64,000 bases of DNA from WHSW01 sp963767475 (GCA_963767475.1 CAVYEI010000003.1:1116001-1180000), one strand, 5' to 3'; numbered from the stretch's first letter, positions 16,528-25,474 are shown. Translations and numbers: made by a program. The notes: generated by a model from the letters alone, not told the origin.

Positions 16528-17163
16528 ATGGCGGGCGACGGCCTCGAGCTGCCGATCTTCGAACTGCCGCTGGTGCTGCTGCCGGGCGAGCTGCTGCCGC
16601 TGCACATCTTCGAGGAGCGCTACAAGCGGATGATCGCGCGCTGTCTCGACGACGGCGAGCCGTTCGGAATCGTCTTCCGCGACGAGGAGGGCGGCGCGCG
16701 GCGGATCGGCTGCGAGGCGCGGGTGACCGAGGTCACCGAGCGCTTCGACGACGGCCGGCTGAACATCATCGTCACCGGCGAGCGCCCGTTCCGCGTCCTC
16801 GATCGCTTCGAGGCCCCGGAGTACCCCGCCGGCGAGGTCGAGCCGGTCGACCCGCTGCCGGAGGAGGACGAGCGCGCCGACTTCGCCGCCGACGCCCGCA
16901 CCGCATTCGCCGACCTCGTCCGCAGAGTCGGCGGCGAGCCCCCGGAGCCCGAGGAGCTCGACGCCTACGACTCCTACGGGATCGCCGGTCGCGTCGAGCT
17001 TCCGGCCGACACCAAGCAGCGGCTGCTCGAGCAGCGCTCGGAGCCGGAGCGGATGCGCATCCTCGCCGCCGCCCTCGCCGCCCTCGTCGACGCCGTCGCC
17101 CGTTCGCGCGAGATCGCCGAGCGCGCCAAGGTCAACGGCAAGGTGATCATCGGCGACCTTTAG
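16528..17163 (+). CDS. Lon N-terminal substrate-binding domain (PUA-like) protein
   Basis: 211 residues starting MAGDGLELPIFELPLVLLPG. The segments LLPLHIFEERYKRMIARCL, FGIVFRDEEGG and IIVTGERPFRVL are the signature of the LON_substr_bdg domain (PF02190). The Lon ATPase and protease domains are absent, so this is a stand-alone adaptor-like or RNA-binding-like protein, as found in many actinobacteria. The C-terminal helical part ends AERAKVNGKVIIGDL. It is probably a monocistronic leaderless transcript. The stop lies only 3 nt from the stop of the convergent gamma-glutamyltransferase gene. Confidence 0.87.
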   Translation: MAGDGLELPIFELPLVLLPGELLPLHIFEERYKRMIARCLDDGEPFGIVFRDEEGGARRIGCEARVTEVTERFDDGRLNIIVTGERPFRVLDRFEAPEYPAGEVEPVDPLPEEDERADFAADARTAFADLVRRVGGEPPEPEELDAYDSYGIAGRVELPADTKQRLLEQRSEPERMRILAAALAALVDAVARSREIAERAKVNGKVIIGDL

Positions 17164-17166
17164 GAC

Positions 17167-18657
17167 CTAGGCGACCGCGACGGCGCCGCCGCGGCGGGGG
17201 TCGCCGGCCCCGTGGAGCTCGCCGGTGGCCGGATCGCGGGCGACGGCGTGGACGCCGCCGAAGAAGACGTTGCGGTCGCTCCAGCGGACGACCTCGTAGC
17301 CGCGCTGCTCGAGTCGCTCGAGCCCGCTCTCGTCGACGCCCGGCTCGGCCTGGACCGCACCTGACTCGAAGTGCACCCGGGGGGCGTTGACCGCCTCGGT
17401 GACGTCGAGGCCGTCGCAGACAAGGCCGACGATCGTCTGCAGGATCGCCGAGCGGATCCGGTTCGAGCCGCCGCTGCCGAGCCCGGCCTCGAGCTCGCCA
17501 TCGCGAAGGACGACGGTCGGGGACATCATCGAGGGAATCCGGCGCCCGGGCTCGTGCGCGTGGAAGCCGAGCGGATTCAGGTCCTCTTCGCCGAGCATGT
17601 TGTTGATGTGCACGCCGGTCCCGGGGACGACGAGGCCGGAACCGGTGCCGTTCGAGCAGGTGACGCTGGCGCAGAGTCCTTCCGCGTCGATCACGGTGAT
17701 GTGAGTGGTCGAGCCGAGCCGGTCGGCGGAGAGGAAGCGGGCCGCGAACCCATCCTCGTAGAGGCCGGTGAGGAACTCGCGTGTGCGCTCTGCCTGCGCG
17801 GCCTCCATCGCCTCGACGATCTGCTCGGTTCCCACCGGATCCCCACGGCGGCTGAGCAGCTCGAGCGCAAACGCGATCAGGATCCCGCCCGACGATGGCG
17901 GCGGATTGGTGAGCACCTCACGGTCGCGGAACTTCGCCAGCACGGGCGCACGTGCGATCGGCTCGTAGGCGGCGAGGTCGGCCCTCCCGAGCGTGCCGCC
18001 GCGCTCGATCACCCACTCCGAGAGCCGGCGAGCCGTGTCGCCGCGATAGAAGGGCTCGCTGCCGTCCGCGCCCAGCCGCTCGAGCGCGTCACCGAGGTCG
18101 GCGAACCGAAACAGATCGCCGGCGCCGAGCAGGCTGCCGCCGGGCGCGTAGATCGAGCGCGCCTCCTCGTAATGGGTCAGGATCGGCGCCAGGATCGCGA
18201 TGAAATACGCCTGCTCAGGGGTGACGACGACGCCGTCGCGAGCCAGGGTCGCAATCGGGGCGGCGAGCTCGGCGAGCGGCACGGTGCCGAACAGCCCCAG
18301 CGCGCGCTCGAGCCCGGCCGGCGTCCCCGGCACCCCGCAGGAGGCGGCGCCGACGTGGAACACCTGCGACGACTCGGGCGTGAAGTGCACCGGGATCGGG
18401 ACCAGCTCGGAGCCGCGCTCGAGTCGCTCCGCACCCGGAGCGGCGACGAAGAAGTCGAGCACGGTCGTCTCGCCGCCGGCGTGCACGAGCATGTGGCCGC
18501 CGGCGCCGAGCCCGGTCAGCGGGCTCTCGGTCAGGAAGGAGGCCATCACCGCGGCGACGGCGGCGTCGACCGCGTTACCGCCCTCGCGCAGGACCCGCGC
18601 TCCCGCATCCGCGGTCACCGGGTGGCCGGCAGCGACTACGCCGCGCGAGCTGCTCAT
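17167..18657 (-). CDS. ggt: Gamma-glutamyltransferase family protein (Ntn hydrolase)
   Basis: 496 residues. The early segment VTADAGARVLREGGNAVDAA is the usual family start. The catalytic Thr is predicted in RLGSTTHITVIDAEG, where autocleavage would give large and small subunits. GTGVHINNMLGEEDLNPLGF and GLGSGGSNRIRSAILQTI follow, as in GGT small subunits. No signal peptide is seen (MSSSRGVVAAGHPV), so it is likely cytosolic, unlike secreted glutathione-type GGTs. Related enzymes act on gamma-glutamyl or cephalosporin-type amides; the substrate here is unresolved. TAGTCT sits 6 nt before the ATG. Confidence 0.9.
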   Translation of the reverse strand: MSSSRGVVAAGHPVTADAGARVLREGGNAVDAAVAAVMASFLTESPLTGLGAGGHMLVHAGGETTVLDFFVAAPGAERLERGSELVPIPVHFTPESSQVFHVGAASCGVPGTPAGLERALGLFGTVPLAELAAPIATLARDGVVVTPEQAYFIAILAPILTHYEEARSIYAPGGSLLGAGDLFRFADLGDALERLGADGSEPFYRGDTARRLSEWVIERGGTLGRADLAAYEPIARAPVLAKFRDREVLTNPPPSSGGILIAFALELLSRRGDPVGTEQIVEAMEAAQAERTREFLTGLYEDGFAARFLSADRLGSTTHITVIDAEGLCASVTCSNGTGSGLVVPGTGVHINNMLGEEDLNPLGFHAHEPGRRIPSMMSPTVVLRDGELEAGLGSGGSNRIRSAILQTIVGLVCDGLDVTEAVNAPRVHFESGAVQAEPGVDESGLERLEQRGYEVVRWSDRNVFFGGVHAVARDPATGELHGAGDPRRGGAVAVA

Positions 18658-18663
18658 GTGCGC

Positions 18664-18669
18664 AGACTA
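18664..18669 (-). promoter_or_regulatory. -10 element, leaderless
   Basis: TAGTCT on the minus strand, 6 nt before the ATG at 18657. Confidence 0.6.
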
Positions 18670-18685
18670 GGGCGGGCGGAGGGCG

Positions 18686-20179
18686 CTATCGACCGGGGAC
18701 GTACTCGGGCACGTCGAGATCGACGTCTCGCGGACGCGATCGCGCCTGGCCGCGTTCGGCCTGGCGCCCGCTGGAGCTCTCGCCAGACTCGATCGCCCGG
18801 CGCTCGCTGGTCGAGGACCGATCGGCACGGCGGCCGGTCTCGTCGAAACGGGTCGCGATCACGGTGATCCAGACCTCGTCGTCGATCGTCTCGTCGACGT
18901 TGGCGCCGAAGATGATGTTGGCGTCGGGGTGGGCGGCCTCCTGGACGATCTTCGCCGCCTCGGAGACCTCGAGCAGGGTGAGATCGGGGCCGCCGGTGAT
19001 CGAGAGCAGGATCGACCGTGCGCCGTCGACCGACGTCTCGAGCAGCGGTGAGGAGACGGCGCTCTCGGCGGCGTTCACGGCGCGGCTGTCGCCGGCACCC
19101 ATGCCGATCCCGAGCAGCGCGTGGCCGGCGTCGCGCATCGTCGTGCGCACGTCGGCGAAGTCGAGGTTGATCATTCCCGGGAGCGTGATCAGCTCCGAGA
19201 TCCCCTGCACGCCCTGGCGCAGGACGTCGTCGGCGACCTGGAAGGCCTCGACCATCGTCGTTGTCTTCGCCAGCACCGTCAGCAGGCGCTCGTTCGGGAC
19301 CACGATCAGCGTGTCGACCTCGGCCCCGAGGGCCTTCACGCCCTCGTCGGCCTGGCCGGCGCGGCGCGAGCCCTCGAAGCGAAACGGCTTGGTCACGATT
19401 CCGACCGTGAGCGCACCGACGTCGCGGGCGAGGCGCGCGATCACCGGTGCCGCGCCGGTGCCGGTGCCGCCGCCGGCGCCGCAGGTGACGAAGACCATGT
19501 CCGAGCCCTTGAGCAGGCGCTTGATCTTGTCCTGCTCCTCGAATGCCGCCCGGTAGCCGAGCTCGGGGTTCGAACCGGCTCCGAGCCCGCGCTGCATGCC
19601 GCTGCCGAGATGAACGGTGACGTCGGCGTTCGACTGCTGCAGCGACTGCAGGTCGGTGTTGACGGCCATGAACTCGACCCCGGGGATGCCGGCATCGACC
19701 ATCCGGTTGATCGCGTTGACCCCGGCGCCGCCGACTCCGACGACCCGGATCACCGGGGCGTGCGGGGTGGCGTCGCGGAACTCACCGCTGTAGCTGGGTT
19801 CGTCGCGGCCGTAGGCGGGACCGTCGGCGTCGAGGACGTCGTCGGCGAAGATCCGCGAGAGGCGCTCCTTGGCGGCCGGCGGGTCCTCGGTCCGGTAGGC
19901 GCGAACGCCCTCGGACTCGGACCCGGACTCCGACTCACTCTCGGATTCGGCCTCGGTGCGATCGAAGGGTGCCTGCTCGGGCTCGCTCGCGGGCGGCGGC
20001 TCCGCGGCGCGACCCTCGGACGGCGGCGGCTGCTGCTCGCGCATCACGCCCGTCTCGTCGTCGGCCGGCGGCCGCTCGCCGCGCGTGGGCGCCTCGGGCG
20101 GATCCTCGGGATCGACGGTCGCGCGGAAGAGGTCGGCGAGCGGGCCCTCGCGCATACTTGCCCGCTTACGACGCGCCAT
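18686..20179 (-). CDS. ftsZ: FtsZ with a long disordered N-terminal extension
   Basis: 497 residues. About the first 145 are disordered and acidic, with Ser/Glu repeats and little homology expected. The tubulin-like GTPase follows with RVVGVGGAGVNAINRMVD, the GTP-binding G-box VTCGAGGGTGTGAAPVIA and the T7 loop NLDFADVRTTMRDAG (NxDxxD). A variable linker leads to a C-terminal DVDLDVPEYVPGR, matching the conserved FtsZ tail that binds partner proteins. FtsZ forms the division ring. No dcw genes (murC, ftsQ, ftsA, sepF) are nearby; instead the gene overlaps a parA by 14 nt. It could be the sole FtsZ, relocated, or a paralogue. An internal ATG at 20155 is an alternative start. Confidence 0.92.
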   Translation of the reverse strand: MARRKRASMREGPLADLFRATVDPEDPPEAPTRGERPPADDETGVMREQQPPPSEGRAAEPPPASEPEQAPFDRTEAESESESESGSESEGVRAYRTEDPPAAKERLSRIFADDVLDADGPAYGRDEPSYSGEFRDATPHAPVIRVVGVGGAGVNAINRMVDAGIPGVEFMAVNTDLQSLQQSNADVTVHLGSGMQRGLGAGSNPELGYRAAFEEQDKIKRLLKGSDMVFVTCGAGGGTGTGAAPVIARLARDVGALTVGIVTKPFRFEGSRRAGQADEGVKALGAEVDTLIVVPNERLLTVLAKTTTMVEAFQVADDVLRQGVQGISELITLPGMINLDFADVRTTMRDAGHALLGIGMGAGDSRAVNAAESAVSSPLLETSVDGARSILLSITGGPDLTLLEVSEAAKIVQEAAHPDANIIFGANVDETIDDEVWITVIATRFDETGRRADRSSTSERRAIESGESSSGRQAERGQARSRPRDVDLDVPEYVPGR

Positions 20180-21347
20180 TCGTCAAAACCTCCTGGGCAA
20201 GCGCCCTGTAGCAATCGGCGGCGTTGCCATTGGGATCGTACTTGAGCACGCTGGCTCCGCGCACCGGTGCCTCGGCGAACTTGATCGCCTTGCGGATCCG
20301 CGACTTGAACACAAGCTCGCCGAAGTTCTCCTCGAGAATCTCGATTGCCTCCTTGGCGTGCACCGTGCGCGAGTCGAGCATCGTCGGCAGGATGCCCTCG
20401 ATCTGGACGTCCGGATTGAGGTTCTCGCGGATCATCTCGAGCGTGTTCTGAAGCTGCAGCAGCCCCCGCATCGAGAGGTACTCGCACTGGACCGGCACGA
20501 TCACCTTGTCGGAGGCGGTGAGCGCGTTCACGGTCAGCAGACCGAGGCTCGGCGGCGTGTCGATGCAGATGAAGTCGTACTCGTGCGCAACCGCGCTGAT
20601 CGCCTTCTCCAAAGAGCGCTCGCGACCGATCTGGGTCGACATCGCGATCTCGGCGCCGGCGAGGTCGATCGAGCCGACCGCGATGTCGATCTCGCGGTGC
20701 TGGATCACTTCCTTGAGCGGGATGTGGTGGACGAGGACGTCGAACATCGACTTCTCGACCTTGTCGGGGTCGATCCCCTGGCTCATCGTCAGGTTGCCCT
20801 GCGGGTCGAGGTCGATGCAGAGCACGTTGTGGCCGGATTCGGCGAAGGCGACGGCGAGGTTGAGGGTCGAGGTCGTCTTCGCGACGCCGCCCTTCTGGTT
20901 GGCGAAGCTGATCACCTTGGCGCGGCGGGTCGCGGGCTCGCCGCCCTCATCGGGTCCAGCGGGCTCGCGCCGGGGCGCGATCGCCTCGGTGGCGGTGATC
21001 CGCAGCTCATCCGGATCAGGCTCGGGCACGGCCTCCGCCACCGGCCGCGCGAACGGCCGCTCGATCGCTGCCGGCTCGGGCTCGGGTGACGTCGATGCGG
21101 GCTCGGCTGCGGGCTCGACGTCGGGGTCGGCGATCACGGGCTCGGGCTCGGCTGCAACCGGTTCCTCCACCTGCGGGGCGGCCTCCTCGGCCGTCGGCTC
21201 GGGCTCGGGCATGGCTTCCTCCACTGCGATTGTCGGGTCGGGCTCGACGACGCTCTCGGGCGTGGCGTCGGTGCCGTTTGTCGGCGAGCCGGCATGGCTC
21301 GACCGTCGGTCATCATCGGAGCGCGATCCGCGGCTAAAAAGTCCCAT
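20166..21347 (-). CDS. parA: ParA-family partition ATPase with acidic N-terminal extension
   Basis: 393 residues. The N-terminal ~125 are low-complexity, Pro/Glu-rich (EPEPTAEEAAPQVEEPV and similar). The ParA domain begins at KVISFANQKGGVAKTTSTLN with a deviant Walker A (KGGVAKT). DLDPQGNLTMSQGID, ICIDTPPSLGLLTVNAL and PVQCEYLSMRGLLQLQNTL follow, as in chromosomal or plasmid ParA. No parB is visible next to it. The stop region overlaps the ftsZ start by 14 nt, so the two genes are translationally coupled. The expected role is positioning of DNA or of a cell-division component on the nucleoid. The extension is long for the family. Confidence 0.9.
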   Translation of the reverse strand: MGLFSRGSRSDDDRRSSHAGSPTNGTDATPESVVEPDPTIAVEEAMPEPEPTAEEAAPQVEEPVAAEPEPVIADPDVEPAAEPASTSPEPEPAAIERPFARPVAEAVPEPDPDELRITATEAIAPRREPAGPDEGGEPATRRAKVISFANQKGGVAKTTSTLNLAVAFAESGHNVLCIDLDPQGNLTMSQGIDPDKVEKSMFDVLVHHIPLKEVIQHREIDIAVGSIDLAGAEIAMSTQIGRERSLEKAISAVAHEYDFICIDTPPSLGLLTVNALTASDKVIVPVQCEYLSMRGLLQLQNTLEMIRENLNPDVQIEGILPTMLDSRTVHAKEAIEILEENFGELVFKSRIRKAIKFAEAPVRGASVLKYDPNGNAADCYRALAQEVLTNGAS

Positions 21348-21424
21348 CGTTCGCGCTTATTCGCACAGGCTGGCGCCTTTCCTCCCCCTGAACGCCACTG
21401 CCCCGTGAAACCACGGCACGCGGC

Positions 21425-21430
21425 TACGAT
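21425..21430 (+). promoter_or_regulatory. -10 element pointing to an ATC start codon
   Basis: TACGAT is followed after 6 nt by ATC at 21437. The in-frame residues after it (GNLLDKRLVFVTGKGG) match the expected N-terminus of the ATPase, although ATC is not a normal start. Confidence 0.4.
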
Positions 21431-21436
21431 CCGGGC

Positions 21437-22361
21437 ATCGGCAACCTGCTCGACAAGCGGCTGGTGTTCGTCACCGGCAAGGGGGGCGTCGGCAAGTCCA
21501 CCGTCTCGGTGGCGCTCGCCCTCGCGGCCGCGAAGGCGGGCAAGCGGACGATCCTCTGCGAGGTCGCCGCGCAGGAGCATCTCTCCCAGGTCTTTCACCG
21601 CGGGCAGGTCGGCTTCCACGAGGTGAAGATGGAGGAGAACCTGTGGGCGATCTCGATCGACCCGGACGAGTCGATGCGCGAGTACGTGCTCCTGCAGCTG
21701 AAGGTGAAGGCGATGCGCGACCTGCTCTTTCGCTCACGGATCTTCACCTACCTGGCGGCCGCGACGCCGGGGCTGAAGGAGCTGGTCACGATCGGCAAGA
21801 TCTGGGAGCTGGCCCTGGACAACCGCAAGGCGCGCGGCGGGAATCGCTACGACCTCGTGGTCGTCGATGCACCCGCCACGGGCCATGGGGTCGGCTTTCT
21901 GCAGACGCCACGCACGTTCGCCAACGTCGCCCGGGTCGGGCCCGATCCGCCAGCAGGCGGAGACCCTGGACGGGTTCATCCGCGATCGCAAGCGCACGGG
22001 GATCGCCGTCGTCGCCCTGCCCGAGGAGATGCCCGTCAACGAAACCGCGTCGCTGGAGCGAGACCTGGCCTCCGAGGTCGGGGTCGAGGTCGATCGGATC
22101 TTCTGCAACGGCCTCTACCCGGAGCGCTTCGCCGAGCAGGAGATCGAGCGGATCGCGGCCGTCGCCGGCGACGCCGGCTCCGGGGCGCGCGCGGCCTGCA
22201 GGGCAGCGATCACCGAGAGCCGCCGAGCCCGCGCTCAGCGCGAGCAGCTCGCCCGGCTGGAGGAGAACTGCAAGGCACCCGTGAGCACGCTGCCGTTCCT
22301 GTTCTCGCCCGATCTCGGCGCCGACGAGATCGGCGCGCTGACCGAATCGGTGGCCGTCTGA
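21437..22361 (+). pseudogene. Get3/ArsA-like ATPase, first of a tandem pair, frameshifted
   Basis: P-loop VTGKGGVGKSTVSVALALAA, with signature lysines, as in Get3/ArsA-type anion-pump ATPases. VVVDAPATGHGVGFLQTPRT is the Walker B/A-loop region. A single extra base near 21936-21945 breaks the frame; the second part runs from IRQQAETLDGFIRD to FSPDLGADEIGALTESVAV. Repair gives 307 residues. The start is unclear: GTG at 21464 would cut into the first beta strand, whereas ATC at 21437 restores it and has TACGAT 6 nt upstream. The downstream ATPase starts at TGATG, 1 nt into this stop. The pair resembles mycobacterial Rv3679-Rv3680. Confidence 0.75.
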
Positions 22362-23512
22362 TGGCCGGGGTCGCCGACCTGCTCGAAGGCAAGCGGATCT
22401 GCGTCTGCGCGGGCTCGGGCGGGGTCGGCAAGACGACCACTTCGGCCGCAATCGCGGCCGGGATGGCGGCCCGCGGCAAGAAGGTCGCGGTGCTGACGAT
22501 CGACCCGGCGAAGCGGCTCGCCGACTCGCTCGGGCTGCCCGAGCTCGGCAACACCGAGCGCCAGGTCGATCCGGCGCTGTTCGCCTCGGCGGACGTCGAT
22601 ACCAACGGCGGCGAGCTCTGGGCGATGATGCTCGACGCGAAGCAGACCTTCGACGAGGTCGTCCGCGAGCACGCCCCCGACGACGAGACGCGCGAGCGGA
22701 TCCTCTCCAACCGCATCTACCAGCAGCTCTCCTCGGCGCTCGCAGGCTCGCAGGAGTACATGGCGATGGAGAAGCTCTACGAGATCCACGCCGAGGGCCG
22801 CTACGACCTGCTCGTCCTCGATACGCCGCCATCGCGAAACGCGCTCGACTTCCTCGAAGCCCCGAACCGGCTGCTGCAGTTCATCGACGGGCGGGCGCTG
22901 CAGATGTTCATGAAGCCGACCGGGATCGGGATGCGGGTGTTCGGCCGCGGCGCCTGGATGATGTTCTCGGTCCTGCGCAAGATCACCGGCGTCGATCTGC
23001 TCGAGGACCTGGCCGAGTTCTTCCAGGCCTTCAGCGGCATGGTCGGCGGCTTCCGCGAGCGGGCCACGCGCGTCAACGAGCTGCTCTCCGACACCCAAAC
23101 CTCGTTTCTCGTCGTCTGCGGTCCCCAGGGCGAGCCGATCACCGAGGCCGTCTACTTCCACAACCAGCTCGAGCAGGCAGAGATGCCGTTCGGGGGCGTG
23201 ATCGTGAACAAGGTCCACTACGAAGGCGAGCTCGACGACGCCGGCACCAATATGCGCGGTGAGCTCGGTGAGTTGCTCTCCGATCCCGAGCTCGCCGACC
23301 GGGTCGCCGCCAACTTCGACGACTTCCGCGCGCTCTCGGCCCGCGATCGCCGCAACATCGACCGCCTGGCGAGCGAGCTCGGGACCAGCGCCGTGATCGA
23401 GGTCCCCTACCTCGACCACGATGTGCACGACCTCGCCGGCCTGCTCGAGATCAACCGCTACCTGTTCGCCTCCGGCAGCGAGGAGCGGGTGGCGATCGCG
23501 GCCGCGGTCTGA
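22361..23512 (+). CDS. Get3/ArsA-like ATPase, second of a tandem pair
   Basis: 383 residues. The P-loop is CVCAGSGGVGKTTTSAAIAA, followed by VLTIDPAKRLADSLGLPEL and LLVLDTPPSRNALDFLEAPN. The membrane-facing helical insertion includes GMRVFGRGAWMMFSVLRK. It lacks arsenical-binding cysteine motifs, so arsenite extrusion is unlikely; a chaperone or membrane-protein handling role, as in the mycobacterial Rv3679/Rv3680 pair, is a better analogy. It is coupled to the upstream ATPase by a 1-nt TGATG overlap. The two P-loops differ (GKGGVGKST versus GSGGVGKTT), so a heterodimer rather than a duplicate is suggested. A strong hairpin follows the stop. Confidence 0.88.
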   Translation: MAGVADLLEGKRICVCAGSGGVGKTTTSAAIAAGMAARGKKVAVLTIDPAKRLADSLGLPELGNTERQVDPALFASADVDTNGGELWAMMLDAKQTFDEVVREHAPDDETRERILSNRIYQQLSSALAGSQEYMAMEKLYEIHAEGRYDLLVLDTPPSRNALDFLEAPNRLLQFIDGRALQMFMKPTGIGMRVFGRGAWMMFSVLRKITGVDLLEDLAEFFQAFSGMVGGFRERATRVNELLSDTQTSFLVVCGPQGEPITEAVYFHNQLEQAEMPFGGVIVNKVHYEGELDDAGTNMRGELGELLSDPELADRVAANFDDFRALSARDRRNIDRLASELGTSAVIEVPYLDHDVHDLAGLLEINRYLFASGSEERVAIAAAV

Positions 23513-23555
23513 CCCACCGGCCCGGGTTCTCGCGCGGCTGAACCCGGAAAGGCCT

Positions 23556-23584
23556 GAGTCACCGGGCGTCTTGCCCGGTGACTC
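23556..23584. terminator. Bidirectional hairpin terminator
   Basis: GAGTCACCGGGC (23556-23567) pairs perfectly with 23573-23584 around a 5-nt loop. It separates the convergent Get3-like ATPase and the 604-residue gene. A weaker hairpin (CCGGGTT/AACCCGG, 23522-23547) lies just before it. Confidence 0.7.
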
Positions 23585-23621
23585 GACCTGCTCTTCCTGG
23601 GGTGATCGGAGGAAGTCTTGG

Positions 23622-25436
23622 TTACTGCGGCGACGCCGGGGCGCGACGGCTGCGGTCGTAGGTGATGTCGCGCACGTTCCACTCGGTCGTCTCCGGGGCC
23701 GGGAACAACCCGGCGACGCGATCCGAGCGAGCCTCACGCTCGGCGCGTGTCTGCTCGATCAGGCGCAGTACGGGACTCGCCGGCCGCGGCCGCCCGGCAT
23801 CGTCGATCAGGCGCTCCTGCTCGGCCTCGTAGTCGTCGTAGGGCACGGCCGCCGCCTGGGGCGACTCGGGCACCAGCTCGAGTGAGGTCGTCGGGTCCGC
23901 TTCCCGGTCCGGGGTGGCCTGCCTGCCAAAAATCTCTCGCGCTCTGTTGCTCACCAATTCCTCCTCCGGCTCGGGGCTCGGTTCGGGGGAGATTCGCTCG
24001 TCGAGCTCTGAAACCTGCTCCGGCTCGGACGCCTGATCCGGGACCAGCTGCTCGAGCTCGTCGCTGAGCTCGATCTCGTCCTCCTCGAGCGGCGCCAGGT
24101 CCCACTCGGTGGTCCCACCGCGCTGCTCGGCGACACCGTCGCCAACCGCGAGCCCGTCGGCGAGCAGGATCTCGTCCGCGGTCACCCGCAGGTCCGAGCC
24201 CAGGTGTCCGGCCGCCGCGTCCTTGAGGATCGCGCGGGCGAGGTCCTCGAGCGCCGCCCCGGTCTCCGCCGGGGTCACCGAGCCCCGGCTCGCCGGCTCG
24301 CCGCTCCAAAGCTCGCGTTCGAGGCCGATCGCCCGGTCGACGACGGCCTTTACCTCGGGTCGGCGCTCGGGCTCGGCGCAGAGCGCGGAGACGCGCATCG
24401 GCAGGCCGAGGTCGGCGGGTCCGCCGCCCTCGAGCACGAAGCGGAGCGCCAGCAGGTGATCGTTGAGGGCCTCGACGACGACGTTGCGCTCGAGTCCCGC
24501 CTCGAAGCGGTTGAGGGCGCGTCCGAGGACGGTCGGGAAGCCCGGCCGTCCCTGCGCCAGGCGCTCGAACGGGGTGCCCGGCGTCGCCAGCGAGCGCGAG
24601 AAGGCGAGCAGGTCGCCGAGCTCAGCCTCGGCGAGGCGGTAGCCGCCCGGGCGCTGGCGACCGGAGCCGGTCGCGATCCGCCGCCAGCGGTCGCCGGCGA
24701 TCCGTGTCCAGGCATGCGGGCCGAGCCCGACGCCGCCGGACTTGAAAAGTCTCAGGGTGGTGATCAACCGCCGGAATGCCTCAACCGCGACCAGCCCGGC
24801 GTCCTCGACCTCGCCGGCGTCGTCGTGACCCGGTGGGTAGACGCGGACGACCGCGAGGAAGGCGGGTTCCCAGGGCGAGACGCCGAGGCCGTCGCTGGAG
24901 CGCGCCTCCGGGGGCACCTCGACGGTGTCGGAGCGCAGGATCGAGGCCGACTCGAGATCGAGCCGCGCGACCGGCATCTGCAGGCCGCGCAGGGGAACGA
25001 TCACCTCGAGCTGACCGTCGTCGACGCCGAGGCCGGCGTCGAGCTCGTCGATCGCGGCCTCGAGGCGATCGGCCTCGAGCGAGAAGTCGGAGCTGCCCAT
25101 CCACAGGCGGCAGAGGAAGGCGACGCTGGCGATCTCAGAGCGCTTGCGCGGGTCCTCGGGAACACCGATCCCCATCCGCTCGAGGTAGGCGCTCGCGAGG
25201 CCCGCGATCTCGATCGCGGCGCAGGCGGTGCCGAAGGAGTCGAGCTCGCGCAACTCGCGGGCGTGGTCGTGAACGAAGATCTCGGTCTGCGGCTGGTAGC
25301 GGCAAAGCGGTGAGCCGTCGCCGGGCTCGCGGACCTCGTACGGAATCTCCTCGCCGGCGGCGATCAGCTCGCGCAGGCGATCGGCCGCATCGAAGGCCAT
25401 CGCCTCGAGCCCTTCTCGAACCACAAGGTCACGCAT
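23622..25436 (-). CDS. Unrecognised 604-residue protein with acidic C-terminal tail
   Basis: The first ~440 residues look folded: MRDLVVREGLEAMAFDAADR, then DHARELRELDSFGTACAAIE, a mixed region with PLRGLQMPVARLDLES, and a helical stretch with LNDHLLALRFVLEGGG, RVSALCAEPERRPEVKAV and RAIGLERELWSG. That last stretch vaguely recalls Apea-like HEPN domains. The remaining ~160 residues are disordered and strongly acidic with a basic end (TYDRSRRAPASPQ). No function is recognised. A 16-bp palindrome and a good SD lie upstream, but that SD (25466-25471) points to an ATG at 25459 in another frame that encodes 31 codons. Either that is an upstream ORF or the real start is obscured by a frameshift. 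Confidence 0.6.
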   Translation of the reverse strand: MRDLVVREGLEAMAFDAADRLRELIAAGEEIPYEVREPGDGSPLCRYQPQTEIFVHDHARELRELDSFGTACAAIEIAGLASAYLERMGIGVPEDPRKRSEIASVAFLCRLWMGSSDFSLEADRLEAAIDELDAGLGVDDGQLEVIVPLRGLQMPVARLDLESASILRSDTVEVPPEARSSDGLGVSPWEPAFLAVVRVYPPGHDDAGEVEDAGLVAVEAFRRLITTLRLFKSGGVGLGPHAWTRIAGDRWRRIATGSGRQRPGGYRLAEAELGDLLAFSRSLATPGTPFERLAQGRPGFPTVLGRALNRFEAGLERNVVVEALNDHLLALRFVLEGGGPADLGLPMRVSALCAEPERRPEVKAVVDRAIGLERELWSGEPASRGSVTPAETGAALEDLARAILKDAAAGHLGSDLRVTADEILLADGLAVGDGVAEQRGGTTEWDLAPLEEDEIELSDELEQLVPDQASEPEQVSELDERISPEPSPEPEEELVSNRAREIFGRQATPDREADPTTSLELVPESPQAAAVPYDDYEAEQERLIDDAGRPRPASPVLRLIEQTRAEREARSDRVAGLFPAPETTEWNVRDITYDRSRRAPASPQ

Positions 25437-25474
25437 GGCTGCAGGCTTCGCCCGGCCATGGAACGCTCCTTCAA

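Noticed and set aside
21464..23512. A single 682-residue double ATPase
   Set aside because: The region between the two P-loop proteins is out-of-frame, arginine-rich translation. The plus-one frame carries a family-like sequence, so the two genes overlap by 1 nt and one base is extra near 21940.
21437..23512. Arsenite efflux operon
   Set aside because: The ATPases lack recognisable metal-binding cysteine motifs and there is no arsB, arsR or arsC in the vicinity.
23622..25436. HEPN-type antiviral or toxin role for the 604-residue protein
   Set aside because: Only a weak resemblance to Apea-like helices is seen, and the R-x4-6-H catalytic motif was not found by eye, so I did not call it a defence gene.
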